From NCBI RefSeq assembly GCF_020536995.1, contig NC_068366.1, forward strand, positions 28,438,918 through 28,502,917: a stretch of 64,000 nt of DNA. Direction: 5' to 3'. The position numbers were made by a program, and so were the translations under genes. The notes beneath the pieces were generated by a model. The model saw only the letters and a program-made list of their open reading frames with translations, ran no database searches and was not told the origin of the DNA. The DNA is from Dreissena polymorpha. Taxonomy: Eukaryota; Mollusca; Bivalvia; Myida; Dreissenidae. Shown here in pieces: positions 22,353 to 35,400 of the stretch (position 1 is its first letter; each line of letters begins with the position of its first letter).

Positions 22353-24586
22353 CACATTTGCAAATCACACATCCCCGATCGAGAAAAAGGTGTGACAGAT
22401 GGCGAATATACGCTAGTCCTAGATGGCGAAAAGCTAGACAATCTGGATAAAAATGCTGACTTGTGTGTTGTTCCGGGTTAGTTATAATTTTACAATAACA
22501 TTCATTCAAGCTACATTAATATAGCAAATTTTAATAAAAGACAGAAATAACATTTAATATTACTTGCACTATAAAAAGGTTCTTTCCGATATTGTCGTGG
22601 TTTAGTTCTCTAAGGTATTAACTAGTAATACAGTAATCAGTAATACGAATTATGTTGTTCTCCTTCAACTTATGATTTCGAATTGAAACACTTCTACTTC
22701 AGATGATAGATACCGCCCTGTACTGAACATGACGTTGAATACTTTGGGACATAACGATTATATCAACGCTGTTCATTTTTCGGTGAGTAGTTGTTTGTTT
22801 CATACATAGAATATACGATTATTCTAAGTAGCTCACATTTCACGGTTCTTCTGCGAAAGTATATTGCTTTTTGTTACTATTTGATAAATGGCAAAGCGTT
22901 GTTTTTTTATTTAAGACATTCGGAGAGAAGGATAGGTTGATTCTTACCCAGTCGGCAATTGTGAGCTCTGCAATAGATTTTGTTCGGTTGTTACACGACC
23001 ACGTTATCAGAACGGTGGTGACTTTCGCCGACGAGGTAATTTCCGTATTAAGCACAACATCAACAACGTATATAACAGTATACTTACATTTTTGTTTATG
23101 AAATGTTCAACAGGATTTTATTTTTTCAAAGGTGGAATACTACATGACGGGCAGTAGTGAAAGCTGCTTGATTGGACAATTCACAGCCACAACTAAGTCT
23201 GACACACAGAAACAAGTTTATAAAGAATCCGTTGTATAATTTAAATATATTGCAGAGGTATAATCAAATGTATTATATTATGTGTATTTAATATACATTA
23301 CATATATAGACGCATATTAGAACTAAGGGTAACACATACTAATGTTGTTTTTCAGTATGAGGGTTTCGAAGTCCGGATCATCCGATTTAAGAAATGGTCA
23401 AACACTTTGGACTTTTGCAACATAAAAGACCTGATGAGTCTTTTAATTAGTGTTCAGGAAAGCGCCTGTAGGAGGCCGGTCGTTCTTCAGTGTCGGTAAG
23501 CATTGTATTAAAAGTTTATCTTTTCAAAGTATGCTCAGTATTTTTCTTTTTTCTTTTCGATCATTGTATTATATCTCGATTGCATTTAAAGCATACCGAT
23601 AATTTAGATGCTTTAGATGCTTTCGTGTCCGATAATGCTCTCGGTGTGAAACAGCACTTGGCGTGTTTTGGGAGGTCTTACGCTCGTACCATGGGTCGAA
23701 CTCGTGACCTAGACTTATGCAGACACCATATCCACAGACTGATTTCAGTCTTAAACTGGGAGATGTCAATTATGTAATAACCACACATCATCAGAGTAGT
23801 TGTTCACGCATATATTTAATACAGTGACGGATAAAGTCAGAGTGGATTGTTTGCGGTTTTATGGTGCCTCGTGGAGCCATGTCAACGGGATGGGGAGGTG
23901 GCGGTGGCAGAAACAGTGAAGATGATCAGAAAAAGGAGAAAACAAGTCATCACTAATGAGGTTATTATAGTTTTTGAAAAATCAATATCTTAAATGCAAC
24001 TAAGGATGTAAGTGTTTCTCAAATAAAGCTCACACGTGATTTAAATCCTTAAAAAAACTAATTGTAAGTCAGTTAGCTCTGTAAGTCAGTTAGCTCGAAA
24101 AAAATTAAGTTTACATTAATAAGTTTTATTTCATGAATTACACGTTAATGTTTAAAAAAATAATTACATGTGAATATGTATATATAGTTAACAGACTTAT
24201 AACTATATCATATAGTCAAATTATCGAGGATAGATCTACAAACATATGCACGGAAATAGCAAAATACAAAAACAGATAAACTGCATGCCTATCGAAAATT
24301 CTGACTGACAACCAACTGGCCTCATTTACTGGCCAAAATTGTATTCACTGTGCAGTGTTTTGTTTTCGTTGTGTATTCGCGCCTGTAGTCAAGAACATTG
24401 GGTTTGTGTCAATGTTGGTTCGTTATCATAAATAAAAAAACAATATGTTGCAATACCTTTTCTTCCTGTTAGCGCAGACTAAAGATTCACTGTGTTTACA
24501 ATGCACCATTTCAGGCACAATATCGGTTCTGCCATCCGTTCATGAGAGAGTATATCGAGGGCAGCCTGGTATATGCTAATACATAA
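22353..24586 (+). pseudogene. Phosphatase copy: divergent D2 domain and C-terminus
   Basis: The exons give VVPGDDRYRPVL, HNDYINAVHF, RLILTQSAI, VTFADE, then FEVRIIRFKKWSN, PVVLQCRDG-x-SQSGLF (D2-type P-loop, x being TAA at 23832-23834) and a last exon AQYRFCHPFMREYIEG with TAA at 24584-24586. TAA also occurs at 23237-23239. The WPD aspartate is not evident and the P-loop arginine position is altered, as usual for inactive D2 domains. Confidence 0.8.
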
Positions 24587-27500
24587 AGTACGTGGGGCAA
24601 GAATACAAAGATTAAACTTTCTTGATGGAATTTATTTGAGGAAGATTTTATTGACTGAATTATACGAGGAACATATCGTTTATCTTCACGAAAGTAAGAC
24701 ATTTATTTTAAGATGATTGATGTCCTAATGTTGTGTGCACATAACTGTTTTTCATATGCAGAATATTACATAAAATAGCATGACTCCACGTGTAAATAGT
24801 TAAATCTTAAAATATAATGCATATGTTTACAGTTGACAAATGCTTGTTGTGTTTTTACTTTTACTTTTCGGCCGACCTAATTGCGCAGCTTGTATGTGAA
24901 GTTTATGTCATAACATATCCAACCCCAAAGTTAAAATACAAGGATAGTTTTGTTTACAGCGTATGTGTTTACATGTTGATGGATGATACGAGTGTAAACA
25001 AAATCGAATGATTATGTTTGTAATTTTCAATATTTTCAAGATCCGCTCGAAAAGCTTATTGTTCAGATGACTTATAAAAGACAAGGGAATGGTGAGACGA
25101 GTTCATTTCCTAATAATGTATCTACAGTTTGCTTTGCCTTACATATTTACAAAAGAAACACTATTGTGCACATATGAAAGTTAACGAGCAATGTGTTCAA
25201 CGTGTGCAGTATAAGATATAAGTTTACTTTCTACACCAAACATCTATTGGAAACTCCAAAATATGTAAGCGCTAAGATGAATGCAATATCTTTATACCAA
25301 GAAGATATTCCATGTGCAGTAAGGAAATCTCTTGATTGAGATTGGCTGAGGATTATACTATGTTATGTCTTCATGTTTGAATTATGCTTGTTAGCATACC
25401 ATGTATCACACTATGCATGAATGCTGTAATTGCTTTTATAAGTGCAATATATTTGTTCTTACTTTTATTGTGCCATAAAAACATGTTTTAATCATTGTAC
25501 ACGTTTGTAACGTTCCCACGAATTTGTTATAAACAAAAACACATTTTCTAAACAAAATGAATTTTTGGATATAAGTACATTACTGTTTGATGCATTTTGG
25601 AATCAGATTCTTGTCATAACCAGTTTTTACTATTATGGTTGTATTGTATTCGATAGCTCTTTTGACAATTGAATGCATGCAATTATCAAATAAATAAAAT
25701 CTTAACAAAATAATGACTTCGTTCTTGATACATTAAAGTTATCAACACTGAAAGCAAGAAGCATAACACGACCTTCAAGTGATTTGCGTTGAAAAAATAT
25801 ACATCAAAAGAAGGATAAAGCATGTTAAACGAAATATTATATTTCCTGTTGCACTGTTTAGAAATGAAGAAAACGACATTGACGCGAAATATCTGTCCAT
25901 ATCACCATGGAGTGGCTGTTTCAAGATAATCAATATCAAATTTAATTTATTCAATGCATGCTAAAGGAGATAGCAAAATAATGCTTAAAATGATATCAAA
26001 TGTGATGTATACCGTAGTACGATTTTTATGGACGAGCGTGCGATTCTTGTGAGATCACACACTGTTTTAATGATTGTTTACGACGGGTAACAAGTATTCG
26101 ATGTTAGTCACAGGTCACCCCAATCTGCCAGCGCGTTTAAAAACACTAATTTCAGTAATAACATATTTTAGTATTGTCTTTGAATACAAAATAATAAGTC
26201 CCTTCAACATTTAGAGCGAAGCTAGTTGGCCCTGCTAAACAGTTCATATTGTCTACATGGAAAGAAAAATAAAACAGTTGAACCTCGTTTGTTCACAATA
26301 GGTTGTTTATGAGACTGATGAGGGACAAGTTTGAGACAAATCGTGATTGCCACTGTTTATATCTATTAAACAGCTATCGAATAAACGGTTTACTGTGCTG
26401 TATCGGATAGGTTGATTGTCGATTCGTATCGGTATTAACACGTTCAATTAGAAGTACTTTTTGCCATTTTGAATGATTATGTTACCTGATGGTAAACCAT
26501 AACATACATCGCAAATAAAACATCTGAACATGGTATACGTTCGCAATATTTGAGTTATTATTTACTTTTTGGCGACATTATGACCGGTAGCTTAGGGGGA
26601 CTTTTGCGAGAAGGCTTCATCAAGCAGGCGAGGCGGTAACCGATAACATGGTCAACTTTAAATCGATTCCTGCTTAAAATCCGTTTAACTCTTGAATATA
26701 ATCATACATGTAGGACATAACATTGATAACATTTAAAAAGAAGTGTTTAGTATGATATTTATTTTGTATGTTTTTAGGAACTTATTGTTCATGAGTTAAT
26801 TAATCAATTGTTCATGTATGAGAATTTAATTGTATGTGACATACATCTTACATAATTTCACTTTTCTTTAATAAATAATTCTCCTCTAACAAAACTTGTT
26901 TTTTTTTAAATAACTTTTTAACTATGTAAAGCTAAGTTGACGAATTTAACTTATATGGTTTATAATATTCAACTCCGATATATCTGCTTCTAATTGATCC
27001 TACAAGTAAGGAGACTTACATGGGAGACTTGGTTGTTGGTACGAATATGTATACAACAAACACATGCATAAATTGTGCAGATTATCAACACACTGTTGTA
27101 TTTACATCTTTATAAACACATATGATTTCAATTGTTGTTAATGCTATTCTCACTAATGTCTCAAGTAATATTTTAAAGTCTATTGGTGTTCTTTAATCCA
27201 CTATGTGATTTATGTGATTGTTGAATTAAACGAGATTGCATGTATCGTGTTTACATAAGGCGTTGTTAATAACTACATGCAAACAATCATCAATATCATG
27301 TCGGTGCAATAAATCAGGGTGACTAAGGCTTAAATAGGGAAGACAAACTGTATTTGCTTACTAAACAGGACAATTATTCAATGACTGCAGATTTGTATGG
27401 CACGGTACGCCCATTCCATGCGATTGAATTACACAATCATTATGCATTTACTTACATGAAAACAATGGTTGCGTATTACAGTTTGCACATAACGCAACTT

Positions 27501-27830
27501 AAATAGGTAATATAGCTTTGATTTCAACTTTTGCAATTAAAACACATTTTGCAAGATATGGCTTGTATATTTGGAATTTTTTAATTGTAAACAACACATA
27601 CTTATTTTTTTAGCATAAATTGTCTTTTAATTAGCTATTTTGTTTTTGCTTAGTACATATATGAACTTCAAACAATGTGCTGAAAGTAGATTCTGTCTGC
27701 AACTTGCTTAAAACTTTATACGTCTATCTATGTAAAAATTTGCTTCAAACAGAAAAACTGAAAATATCTCTCTTACGCGAAAACCGACAAACGCGATCAA
27801 TAAAAACAATCTACGATATGTATCTTCAGT
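24587..27830. other. 3' flank of the phosphatase pseudogene and intergenic DNA
   Basis: AT-rich, no supported gene. AATAAA at about 25689 is a possible but distant polyadenylation site. Scattered open frames have no domain similarity that I can see. Confidence 0.45.
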
Positions 27831-27835
27831 GTCAT

Positions 27836-28140
27836 AAGGAAGCTCAAAACATAAACGTAGTTCAAACGACACCCAATAAGTCTGTCCGGATTTAGTTAGT
27901 AATCGCAAATACTTGAAATCGTCAATATGTCTTTCCTTTTTCAAACGCAGCTTTGTTCGGCTATTCATAATTGTTTCACAAGGAAGTTTTAAACATGAAG
28001 GTAGTTTAAAAGATATCCGATAAATCTGTCCGTAAAATACTTGAAATCGTCAATATTTCTTTCCTGTTGAAAACGCAGCCTTGTTCGGCTATTCAAAGTT
28101 GTTTCGCATGGAAGTTTAAAACATGGAAGTTGTTAAAAAT
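27836..28140. repeat. Tandem duplication of a roughly 145-bp unit
   Basis: The phrases AATACTTGAAATCGTCAAT, TTTGTTCGGCTATTCA/CTTGTTCGGCTATTCA and AAGTCTGTCCG/AAATCTGTCCG recur in order about 145 bp apart, and a third partial unit starts near 28108. The copies are diverged. Confidence 0.6.
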
Positions 28141-28479
28141 ACAACAACTTATTCTTCCCTGGTTTCGTAAGTGCATATACTGAACATGTCAATAGCAATT
28201 GCAATGCCTCACGAAATCTACTACAACTAGCCAATGCAAAAATCGACGAATAATTTTGCTCACCGCATTAATCGAATACAAAAACAAGCTTTGCAGGGGT
28301 ATCGATTGCTTCAGAACGGGATTTCCCAGGGCGTTATCAAGTTACACAGGTATGCTCGATTGCTGTGAGGTGTGTGTCTGGTTGTTATTAACAAAGGGCG
28401 TATTGACATAAATTCAATAGTATGCATTCAAGCGCTCACGTACACAATGTTAAAGGCACGCGATATTAAAAACAGTTTT

Positions 28480-29565
28480 AACAAGAGTGCCAAACTGTCA
28501 CAAGATACGCCCGTTTGAAGGTTTTGGACAACTTGATAATGTGCAAAGTGCGTACGATGAATTGCATATATGAAGTATGAAACTAGAGCTTTGTCACTGA
28601 ATGTGACTTATACCCCCATACCACTTTGACGCAGGATAAAAAGTTGTTTAAAAGTTTCGGATGAATACAATTTGAATTAGAGTCCGGACAAAGTGGCGCC
28701 GTTGAAAATGCACTAATTGACCCTATGACCTAGTTCTTGACCCGACATGACCCATATTCGAACTTGACCTAGATATCAACTAGATGCAACTACTGACCAA
28801 GTTTGGTAAAGATCGGATGAATACAATTTGAATAAGAGTCCGGACAAAGTGGCGCTGTTGAAAATGGACTAATTGACCCTATGACCTAGTTTTTTACCTG
28901 GCATGACCCATATTCGAACTTGGCCTAGATATCAACTAGATGCAACTACTGACAAAGTTTGGTGAAGATAAGATTTATACAATTTGAATTAGAGTCCGGA
29001 CAAAGTAAAATGCACTAATTGACCCTTTGACCTAGTTTTTGACCCAGCATGACCCATATTCGGACTTGACCTAGATATCAACTAGATGCAACTACTGACC
29101 AAGTTTGGTGAAGATCGGATGAATACAATTTGAATTAGAGTCTGGACAAAGTGGCGCCGTTGAAAATGCACTAATTGACCCTATGACCTAGTTTTTGACC
29201 CGGCATGACCCATATTCGAACTTGGCCTATATATCAACTAGATGCAACTGCTGACCAAGTTTGGTGAAGATCGGATGAATACAATTTGAAATAGAGTCCG
29301 GACAAAGTGGCCCCTTTGAAAATGCACTTATTGACCCTATGACCTAGTTTTTGACCCGGCATGACCCATATTCGAACTTGGCCTAGATATCAACTAGATG
29401 CAACTGCTGACCAAGTTTGGTGAAGATCGGATGAATACAATTTGAATTAGAGTCCGGACAAAGTGATGCCTTCCGCCCGCCGCCCGCCGCCCGCCGCCCG
29501 CCCGCCGCCAAGGGGTTTCACATAATACGTCCCGTATTTTATACGGGCGTATAAAAAGCGTTCTC
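28480..29565. mobile_element. Non-autonomous element with five 156-bp tandem repeats (pearl-like)
   Basis: The unit containing AGTCCGGACAAAGTGG, TGACCCTATGACCTAGTTTT and CATGACCCATATTCG repeats with starts near 28681, 28837, 28993, 29139, 29295 and 29449. A GC-rich CCGCCCG microsatellite follows at 29469-29508. The outer edges carry ATACGCCCGT near 28505 and ACGGGCGTAT near 29542, an inverted pair. Central repeats of about 155-160 bp next to a microsatellite with conserved ends fit the pearl-like elements of bivalves; that assignment is inference. Confidence 0.65.
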
Positions 29566-30360
29566 ACGTATTACTAAGTGTCCAAGGCTAACATTAATAT
29601 AAGGCGGTACAGGTTACTGTATTTATTTATACCGGTTATTTTAAAACCATGAGAATGGAGCAATATTTGGAATTGAAATCTTATTTTGATTTTAAACAAA
29701 GTTAAAATTACAAAAGAATTATTTGTTTAACATGGTTTACAGTTAAAAATAATGATGAAAAATATCATGTGTAACCATTACTTCGTGTTTATTCCATGTT
29801 TTGCATGCCATTTACATGCTTTAAAGTTCGCGTTGCTTTGCACAAACATCGAGACCTTGACATACTTTAATCATGCTTACGTGGCTTTAAATCAGGCGAT
29901 ATGCTGTCAGTTGGTGGTCGCATAAAGAATGGCCTACATTAAATATGACTTGTGTAATATAATCCTTTAAAACAAATTCATTCAAAAGGGAGCTAATACC
30001 AGGTTCATTGAATAATAATGCGCGCATGTTTATTCCCCATGCGTATATGAGTGTTGTCTAATATATGTAGGGGTCATTGAATAGAAAGCATTCTAACACT
30101 ATTAGCGAGAGGAAGAATGACAAGTGAATACAATTGAAAACGTTTATTTTTGTTGAGTTTTATTGCATAAAATTACCTATAATAAATCAGTGTTACATTT
30201 AAGCATTGCACAACTAATTCTTCCACGTGTTAATCTTACATTCCATTATGGGTCATTTTCAAGCATATGTATGCTGATTTCGAGAAATGTACTCATATGA
30301 GCATTTCTGGATAGCAAGAAGCATGTGATATTACTTTGAACATGCTCGTTCGCATTTAAG
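29566..30360. other. Intergenic, nothing recognised
   Basis: AT-rich DNA between the tandem-repeat element and the next palindrome; no gene or RNA supported. Confidence 0.4.
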
Positions 30361-30363
30361 ACA

Positions 30364-30514
30364 TAGAGAATACTAGGTTAGCGTTGAATACAGAGAAGTT
30401 TATGTTGCGAGGCTTAGAACGCCCGAAGCGCGAGCCTTGGCGAGCGCTTTCGGTGTTCGAGCCGAGCAACATAAACTTCTCTGTATTCAACGCTAATCCT
30501 AGTATTCTATTTAT
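30364..30514. repeat. 150-bp near-perfect palindrome
   Basis: The left arm AGAATACTAGGTTAGCGTTG is mirrored by CAACGCTAATCCTAGTATTC on the right, and pairing continues inward through AGAAGTTTATGTTGC/GCAACATAAACTTCT. The GC-rich centre also pairs (CGAAGCGCGAG with CGAGCGCTTTCG). The whole segment can fold as one hairpin of about 70 bp stem. Open frames on both strands here simply read the two arms. Confidence 0.8.
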
Positions 30515-33500
30515 CCCATTTGATTTTTTCAACGTGACGTTTAGCATAAATAGATCTAATAACCTTAACAATAATTTTAATTCCGTCATTAAAGCGCTTA
30601 AAATCTAACAAATGTAACCATGCGTAGTGATATACATGTATTTGTTCTGGTACGCGAAATAGTCTTTAAAAAATTCACACAAAAACTGTAAAACAAGTAA
30701 AAATATCACCATATGCCTACATTCAATTTTACGCAGTATGCGAATTTTAACACATTACGACCGCGAAAAGAAGATTTTACTTTACTATAATTTATTTTAT
30801 TTTCGAAAGAAAATGATCAAAATCCAATATGGCGGCCATTACTCCTGACAAAATGCTGTCGATGTCAACATACATGTACACCATCGACGACCTAGTTCTG
30901 GCTACCATTACTTTCAATGTCGCTTTTTATGATTTTTGACTGGCGCGACTTTGTACAGGTCTGTCAATACTAAATAAACTGTACGCTGAAGTTTCTTTAG
31001 CTATCGAAGACCTTGACAATTTTGACGAGTAAACAGACAATTGCAGCGACTGACACTTTATTTGACAAAATATACAGGGCAATACGTTTTCCGACTTCGG
31101 ACGACGAATTTCAGGACGCGCAGAACGTGTTTTTTATATAATGTTATGGGTATGCCGTGTGTGATCCGATGCATCAATGGCGCCCATGTTAAAATCATTT
31201 CCCCGAGATCAGGGAACGACAAAAGTACAATCAAAAATCAAAACATGTAAGAACTAGTATCTTACCTTTAATTATCCTTTAAAATCCATCTAATAATCCA
31301 TTTAACTCAATTATTGACGATTTTGCATCTAGGGTCTTTAATAATTATTTTAGCATAGTTAAATAAAGATCCTTATGCCATTCTATCACTTTATTCAAAT
31401 GAGTATATGAACGCGATAAACTTTCTTCTTCGTCACACGCTACGTCATGTACTCTACATTACTGCTGTTCAAATGAACCGGAGCAGTTTATCTAATAATA
31501 GCCGTTGGTAAACTCGGTTGCATTTGCAGATTTCTGCATATAAACATAATTATGTTTAAACTTGCACAATGTTTTATTTATCTATGGTAAATGCCCTTAT
31601 TGTGCAAAAAAATAATCTAATATATAAATACACAAAGAATGGAAAACATTCAAGTACACAACAGATGAATGAGTAGAAAATACACGTGTACAAATGGGAC
31701 GTTCCCAATTCCAGTGTGGTGCTATTTTTACCATCTTATACTTTACACAGCTCTATGCCTAACGTGAATTAAATAGGAAAGCAAACATAGCAGATTATTC
31801 ATGAACTGTGCGATATGTGTATGGCTTGTTGTACATTCTTAATATTTAAGTTACATGTCAAAAGTATATGCTTTGGTTATAAACAATGCACATTACACTA
31901 AATAATGTCATATGACTAGATTTAAAGGTTGAAGGTCGTATAATTTTGAAGCTCAAGTTTTGTCGACTTTGTTTCTTATGAAAAATCATTCAGTGGTAAA
32001 GTAAATATAAATAAAAAAATAACAAAACAAAAATCGTGTAATTTTATATCTTATTTCAACATTTCTTTTGGTGAATATGTCATATATATTTTTTTCTGCA
32101 AAATATGCACATTTTCTTTTCATGGGTGACCTTAAAATTCGATCAATGAACCAAACAATATCGACCTAATTTTAGCGCATATCGCATGCCGTCATTTAAA
32201 AAGTAGTCCGTGCACGCGACAGGTATATTCCACAGTGTTGAATACAAGCAAGTATATTCCACAACGTGTTATACCGTCAATGTCGCGGTGAAAATGGGAT
32301 AAAATCTGACAATAACGTATTGTTTTTGTTGCTGTTGTTGTTTTCAGTTTAGCTGAGAGGTTATCGCCTATTCTGCAGAGTTGTCTATTCTCATTTACGA
32401 TATGCTCAATAAAAACAAAGATGTACAAGTTGATTTTCACCAGACATCGTATTCGGACACCGCATTGGAGCCGCGTTTACGCGATTGATAACAACGTACA
32501 AAACAATTTTTATTAAGACGTAGCAGTGAAGAAACAAATATAAGTTGTTTTTTCCGTATGAAGAAATTTTGATATTGATGTTTTTTGTTTTTCAATAGAG
32601 CTTTTGAAATTTATGCCCAAATTTAAAGTTGATAATTATAAAGTATATATTGTGATTGGTAAGGATCAAACAGTTTGGTGTTATAACATTATGCTAGAAA
32701 ATCGTTACAAACACCATAAAAGTTTAGCACAAATTAAGCTCTTGCCGATTTTCAAGCGATCCTTATGGAACGGTTATGTTTTCTGTGTTATTTATCAATT
32801 TTCTTCCGTTTAATATATCGACAATGTAGGTATTTTGTGTTGAACTTTACATATGTATTACAACGGTTCATTTTTTTTAAACATGTGTGAAATATTAAAC
32901 ATGAAAGTTTTTACAAACCAAACATGCGAGTTCATAGTTGTTCATGTCAATCTATAGTTAATTTATACATTTATATTATTAATGTTATGACATTAAATCC
33001 AATACAAGACCAAGAGAGAATTCTACTTCAATACACTTAAGCACTGTATAAGTAAAACAAGAAAATAACAAAGTTGCTACAGTTTAGAATTATTATAGTT
33101 TTTTATTTTAAATAACACTCTATTGTTTCAAATAAATAAATTGATTTCTTTTCATTTTGAATTTGTGTGCCTTAATAAAGATATTGAACGAAAATATACT
33201 TGTTTGTACTCATTTGTTAAATTCACTTAAATTTAATGATTTTTAATTTGACAAACCAAATATGAAAGAGTGTGGTGTTAATGTTTTTAACAGTTAATCT
33301 TTTAAATATATATTGGTAATTTGCATGGGCAAAACATTCTGTTGTTGATATGTATGATTTATGTTTATGTTGTTGATGATTAAAGAAAGAGATCGAAAAC
33401 GTTAAAGATTGTTCTTTGTACGTTGTATTAATGTATTAAGTTATTAAGTATTATCAATACAATTACTTTTAAATGATTGGAATGCATTTTATGTAATTTT

Positions 33501-34370
33501 AAGGGCATCTTTGTAAAACTAGTTTTGACGCAAATTTTAGGCTTTTTAGACAATTAAGCTACACAGTAATAATAATGAATAGCTATGGCAGCTTTGTGGT
33601 TTTAATACAGTAAACTTTTAAAAGTAAAATGTTTGCATTACAGGATCATGTGTAAGTTTCACTTAATCGAATTATTACTTTAAAGTCAAATAACGTTGCC
33701 CAGATTCTGATTATCTAATGCATGTATAACTATTAATGCCTATGCATATATGACAAACATGTGAACAAGTTACTTATAACTAAAACGTACCCTGAACTAA
33801 CGACAAATTCAGTATTCTTATATGGAAATTCAGCATAACAATGAGCATTGAATACATCTTCGCTTTTAACGCACATATTTAGAAAAAAATCAGCGCTTAT
33901 ATTTAAAAACATGTGCGTCATAATATTGTTATATGCCGTCGAGAATGTGTGGACTACAATTGAAAAGTATATAAGACAAGTTTTCAACATGACGATCATC
34001 ATCCATCAATAGCTTTTGACCGATCAATGTCTTCAATATTTGTTCACAATAACAGTAAGATACAATAATACAAAGCTCTTTTGACTTTTAAATTGGCTAA
34101 CGTTAAAAAAATATATGTTCTGTTCGGAAAAAGATACTTTGATTAAGAAATGTGTTCGTGACCACGGGCTGAAAATAACTTCAGATCAATGGGTTCATTC
34201 AAGAATAGAATCATGTTACAAATTTGCATTTCTAGAAATGCCACAGGATACAGAGATCCGTCCCCCTGTAGTATATGTTGAAAACGAGCCTCTTATTTTA
34301 AAAGAAATATATACATGCCTTTAATAAGATGCGATAAAAACATAAGTGCAAAAGGTGCTCAAAGCTGTTT
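30515..34370. other. Intergenic, no supported gene
   Basis: AT-rich with many short open frames (up to 89 codons at 33733-34002, minus strand) that show no domain and no splice context. Confidence 0.4.
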
Positions 34371-34379
34371 ACAATACAT

Positions 34380-35400
34380 TCTTTCATGTTCTAAAAAGAA
34401 CGAAGCAATGAAGCCAGTAGTCAATATAAGAACCCTTAACCGGAACCTTGCAAAGAAACAACGTTTAAAGATGGATGCTTTGTAAAAAATCATAAATTAA
34501 GAGTAACCAAAGGACTGGACAATCACTGATTTGGCTGAGGCCTAATAACACAATCCTATTATCAAGGGTCTCATTTAGTTCCTGCTAACAAAATAGTGTG
34601 TCTAGAAACTCTGTTTCTTAAGTAGACATGAATCATTGCTCCTACAGAGGAAAGATATGTGTAAATTAAATCAGCAATACAAATTTTCAGCTTGCACATT
34701 TATTCCTCCGTCATTTGCGTCTAACGGTGTCGTGTATAGAACTAGTTCCCAATGCATGCTTATAAATTCGTCAAGTTCAGTTGTGTTTCTTCAAAACATC
34801 CAGTTAACAACATCCAAGATTATAATTAGAGGACTCATGGGAAATCAATTAGTTACGGGCAGTTGGAATTTCCAGCAACAGCATTTGCATATTAATCTAT
34901 TGGAAATGAAATCAATATGTTTACATTAAAACATTTTCAGTATCAAATCAGTCAAACAGATGTTCAGATCAAAACAAACAATACGACATCTATGCAATAT
35001 ATCATCAACCAGGGGGGTGGCACTCGCTTCAGCAAGTTGATGCAAAAACAATGTATTCGCAAATCAATTGACTCGATTGAAAATCAGGCAACGGAGTGGT
35101 CATTGAAAACAAACATAGTGCAGACTATTTTTTTGATGTGAGGTCCCCAATTGATGGATCTGTTTGCGTTCGAACTGAATGATCAGAAATCAAGAACATA
35201 CATTTCAGTTGGCATCCAACCCATCTGACAGAAGCTCTGTCAATTTCTTGAGAAAACATATGCACCTACGCATATCCCCCGGTTTGTCTAATACTGAGAG
35301 TTCAGAAGCAAATATCTCAGTTTCACTGCAAGATCATCCTGATTGCTCCCCGTTTACCCCGCATACATTGGTATACAGAGGTTGAGGGTTTTGATAGCAA
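34380..35400 (+). mobile_element. Decayed DIRS-like (tyrosine recombinase type) retroelement fossil
   Basis: Short stretches resemble the reverse transcriptase (KPVVNIRTLNR near 34411) and the RNase H part (HINLLEMKSICLHLKHF near 34890; IKTNNTTSMQYIINQGG near 34970) of DIRS-like elements. The element is clearly broken in several places and truncated; no recombinase or terminal repeats were recognised. Old fossil. Confidence 0.5.

Larger units (their letters stand above)
17718..24586 (+). pseudogene. Receptor-type protein tyrosine phosphatase (TM, D1, D2), ectodomain missing, probable pseudogene
   Basis: Nineteen exons with intact GT-AG sites: 17718-17822, 18342-18381, 18814-18857, 19044-19438, 19741-19837, 20290-20366, 20464-20500, 21030-21127, 21259-21383, 21516-21670, 21784-21913, 22095-22217, 22353-22476, 22703-22782, 22916-23035, 23132-23257, 23356-23495, 23825-23960 and 24515-24586. 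They encode a transmembrane segment, a tyrosine-containing juxtamembrane region, a D1 domain with all key PTP motifs and a divergent D2. In the family, D1 dephosphorylates phosphotyrosine and D2 is usually regulatory. In-frame TAA codons lie at 19385, 21549, 23237 and 23832, and exon 21259-21383 is one base short. No leader or ectodomain exons precede it except an FN3 stub. It could be a pure pseudogene or a decayed alternative 3' end of the Ig gene upstream. Confidence 0.85.

Noticed and set aside
19385-23834. Programmed reading of TAA as a sense codon
   Set aside because: The expected residue differs at each of the four sites and normal TAA stops end other genes in the window; decay is simpler.
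26580-26670. tRNA-like sequence with TAGCTTAGGGG and a late ATCGATTCC
   Set aside because: Spacing and stems do not fit a tRNA, and the B box is poor.
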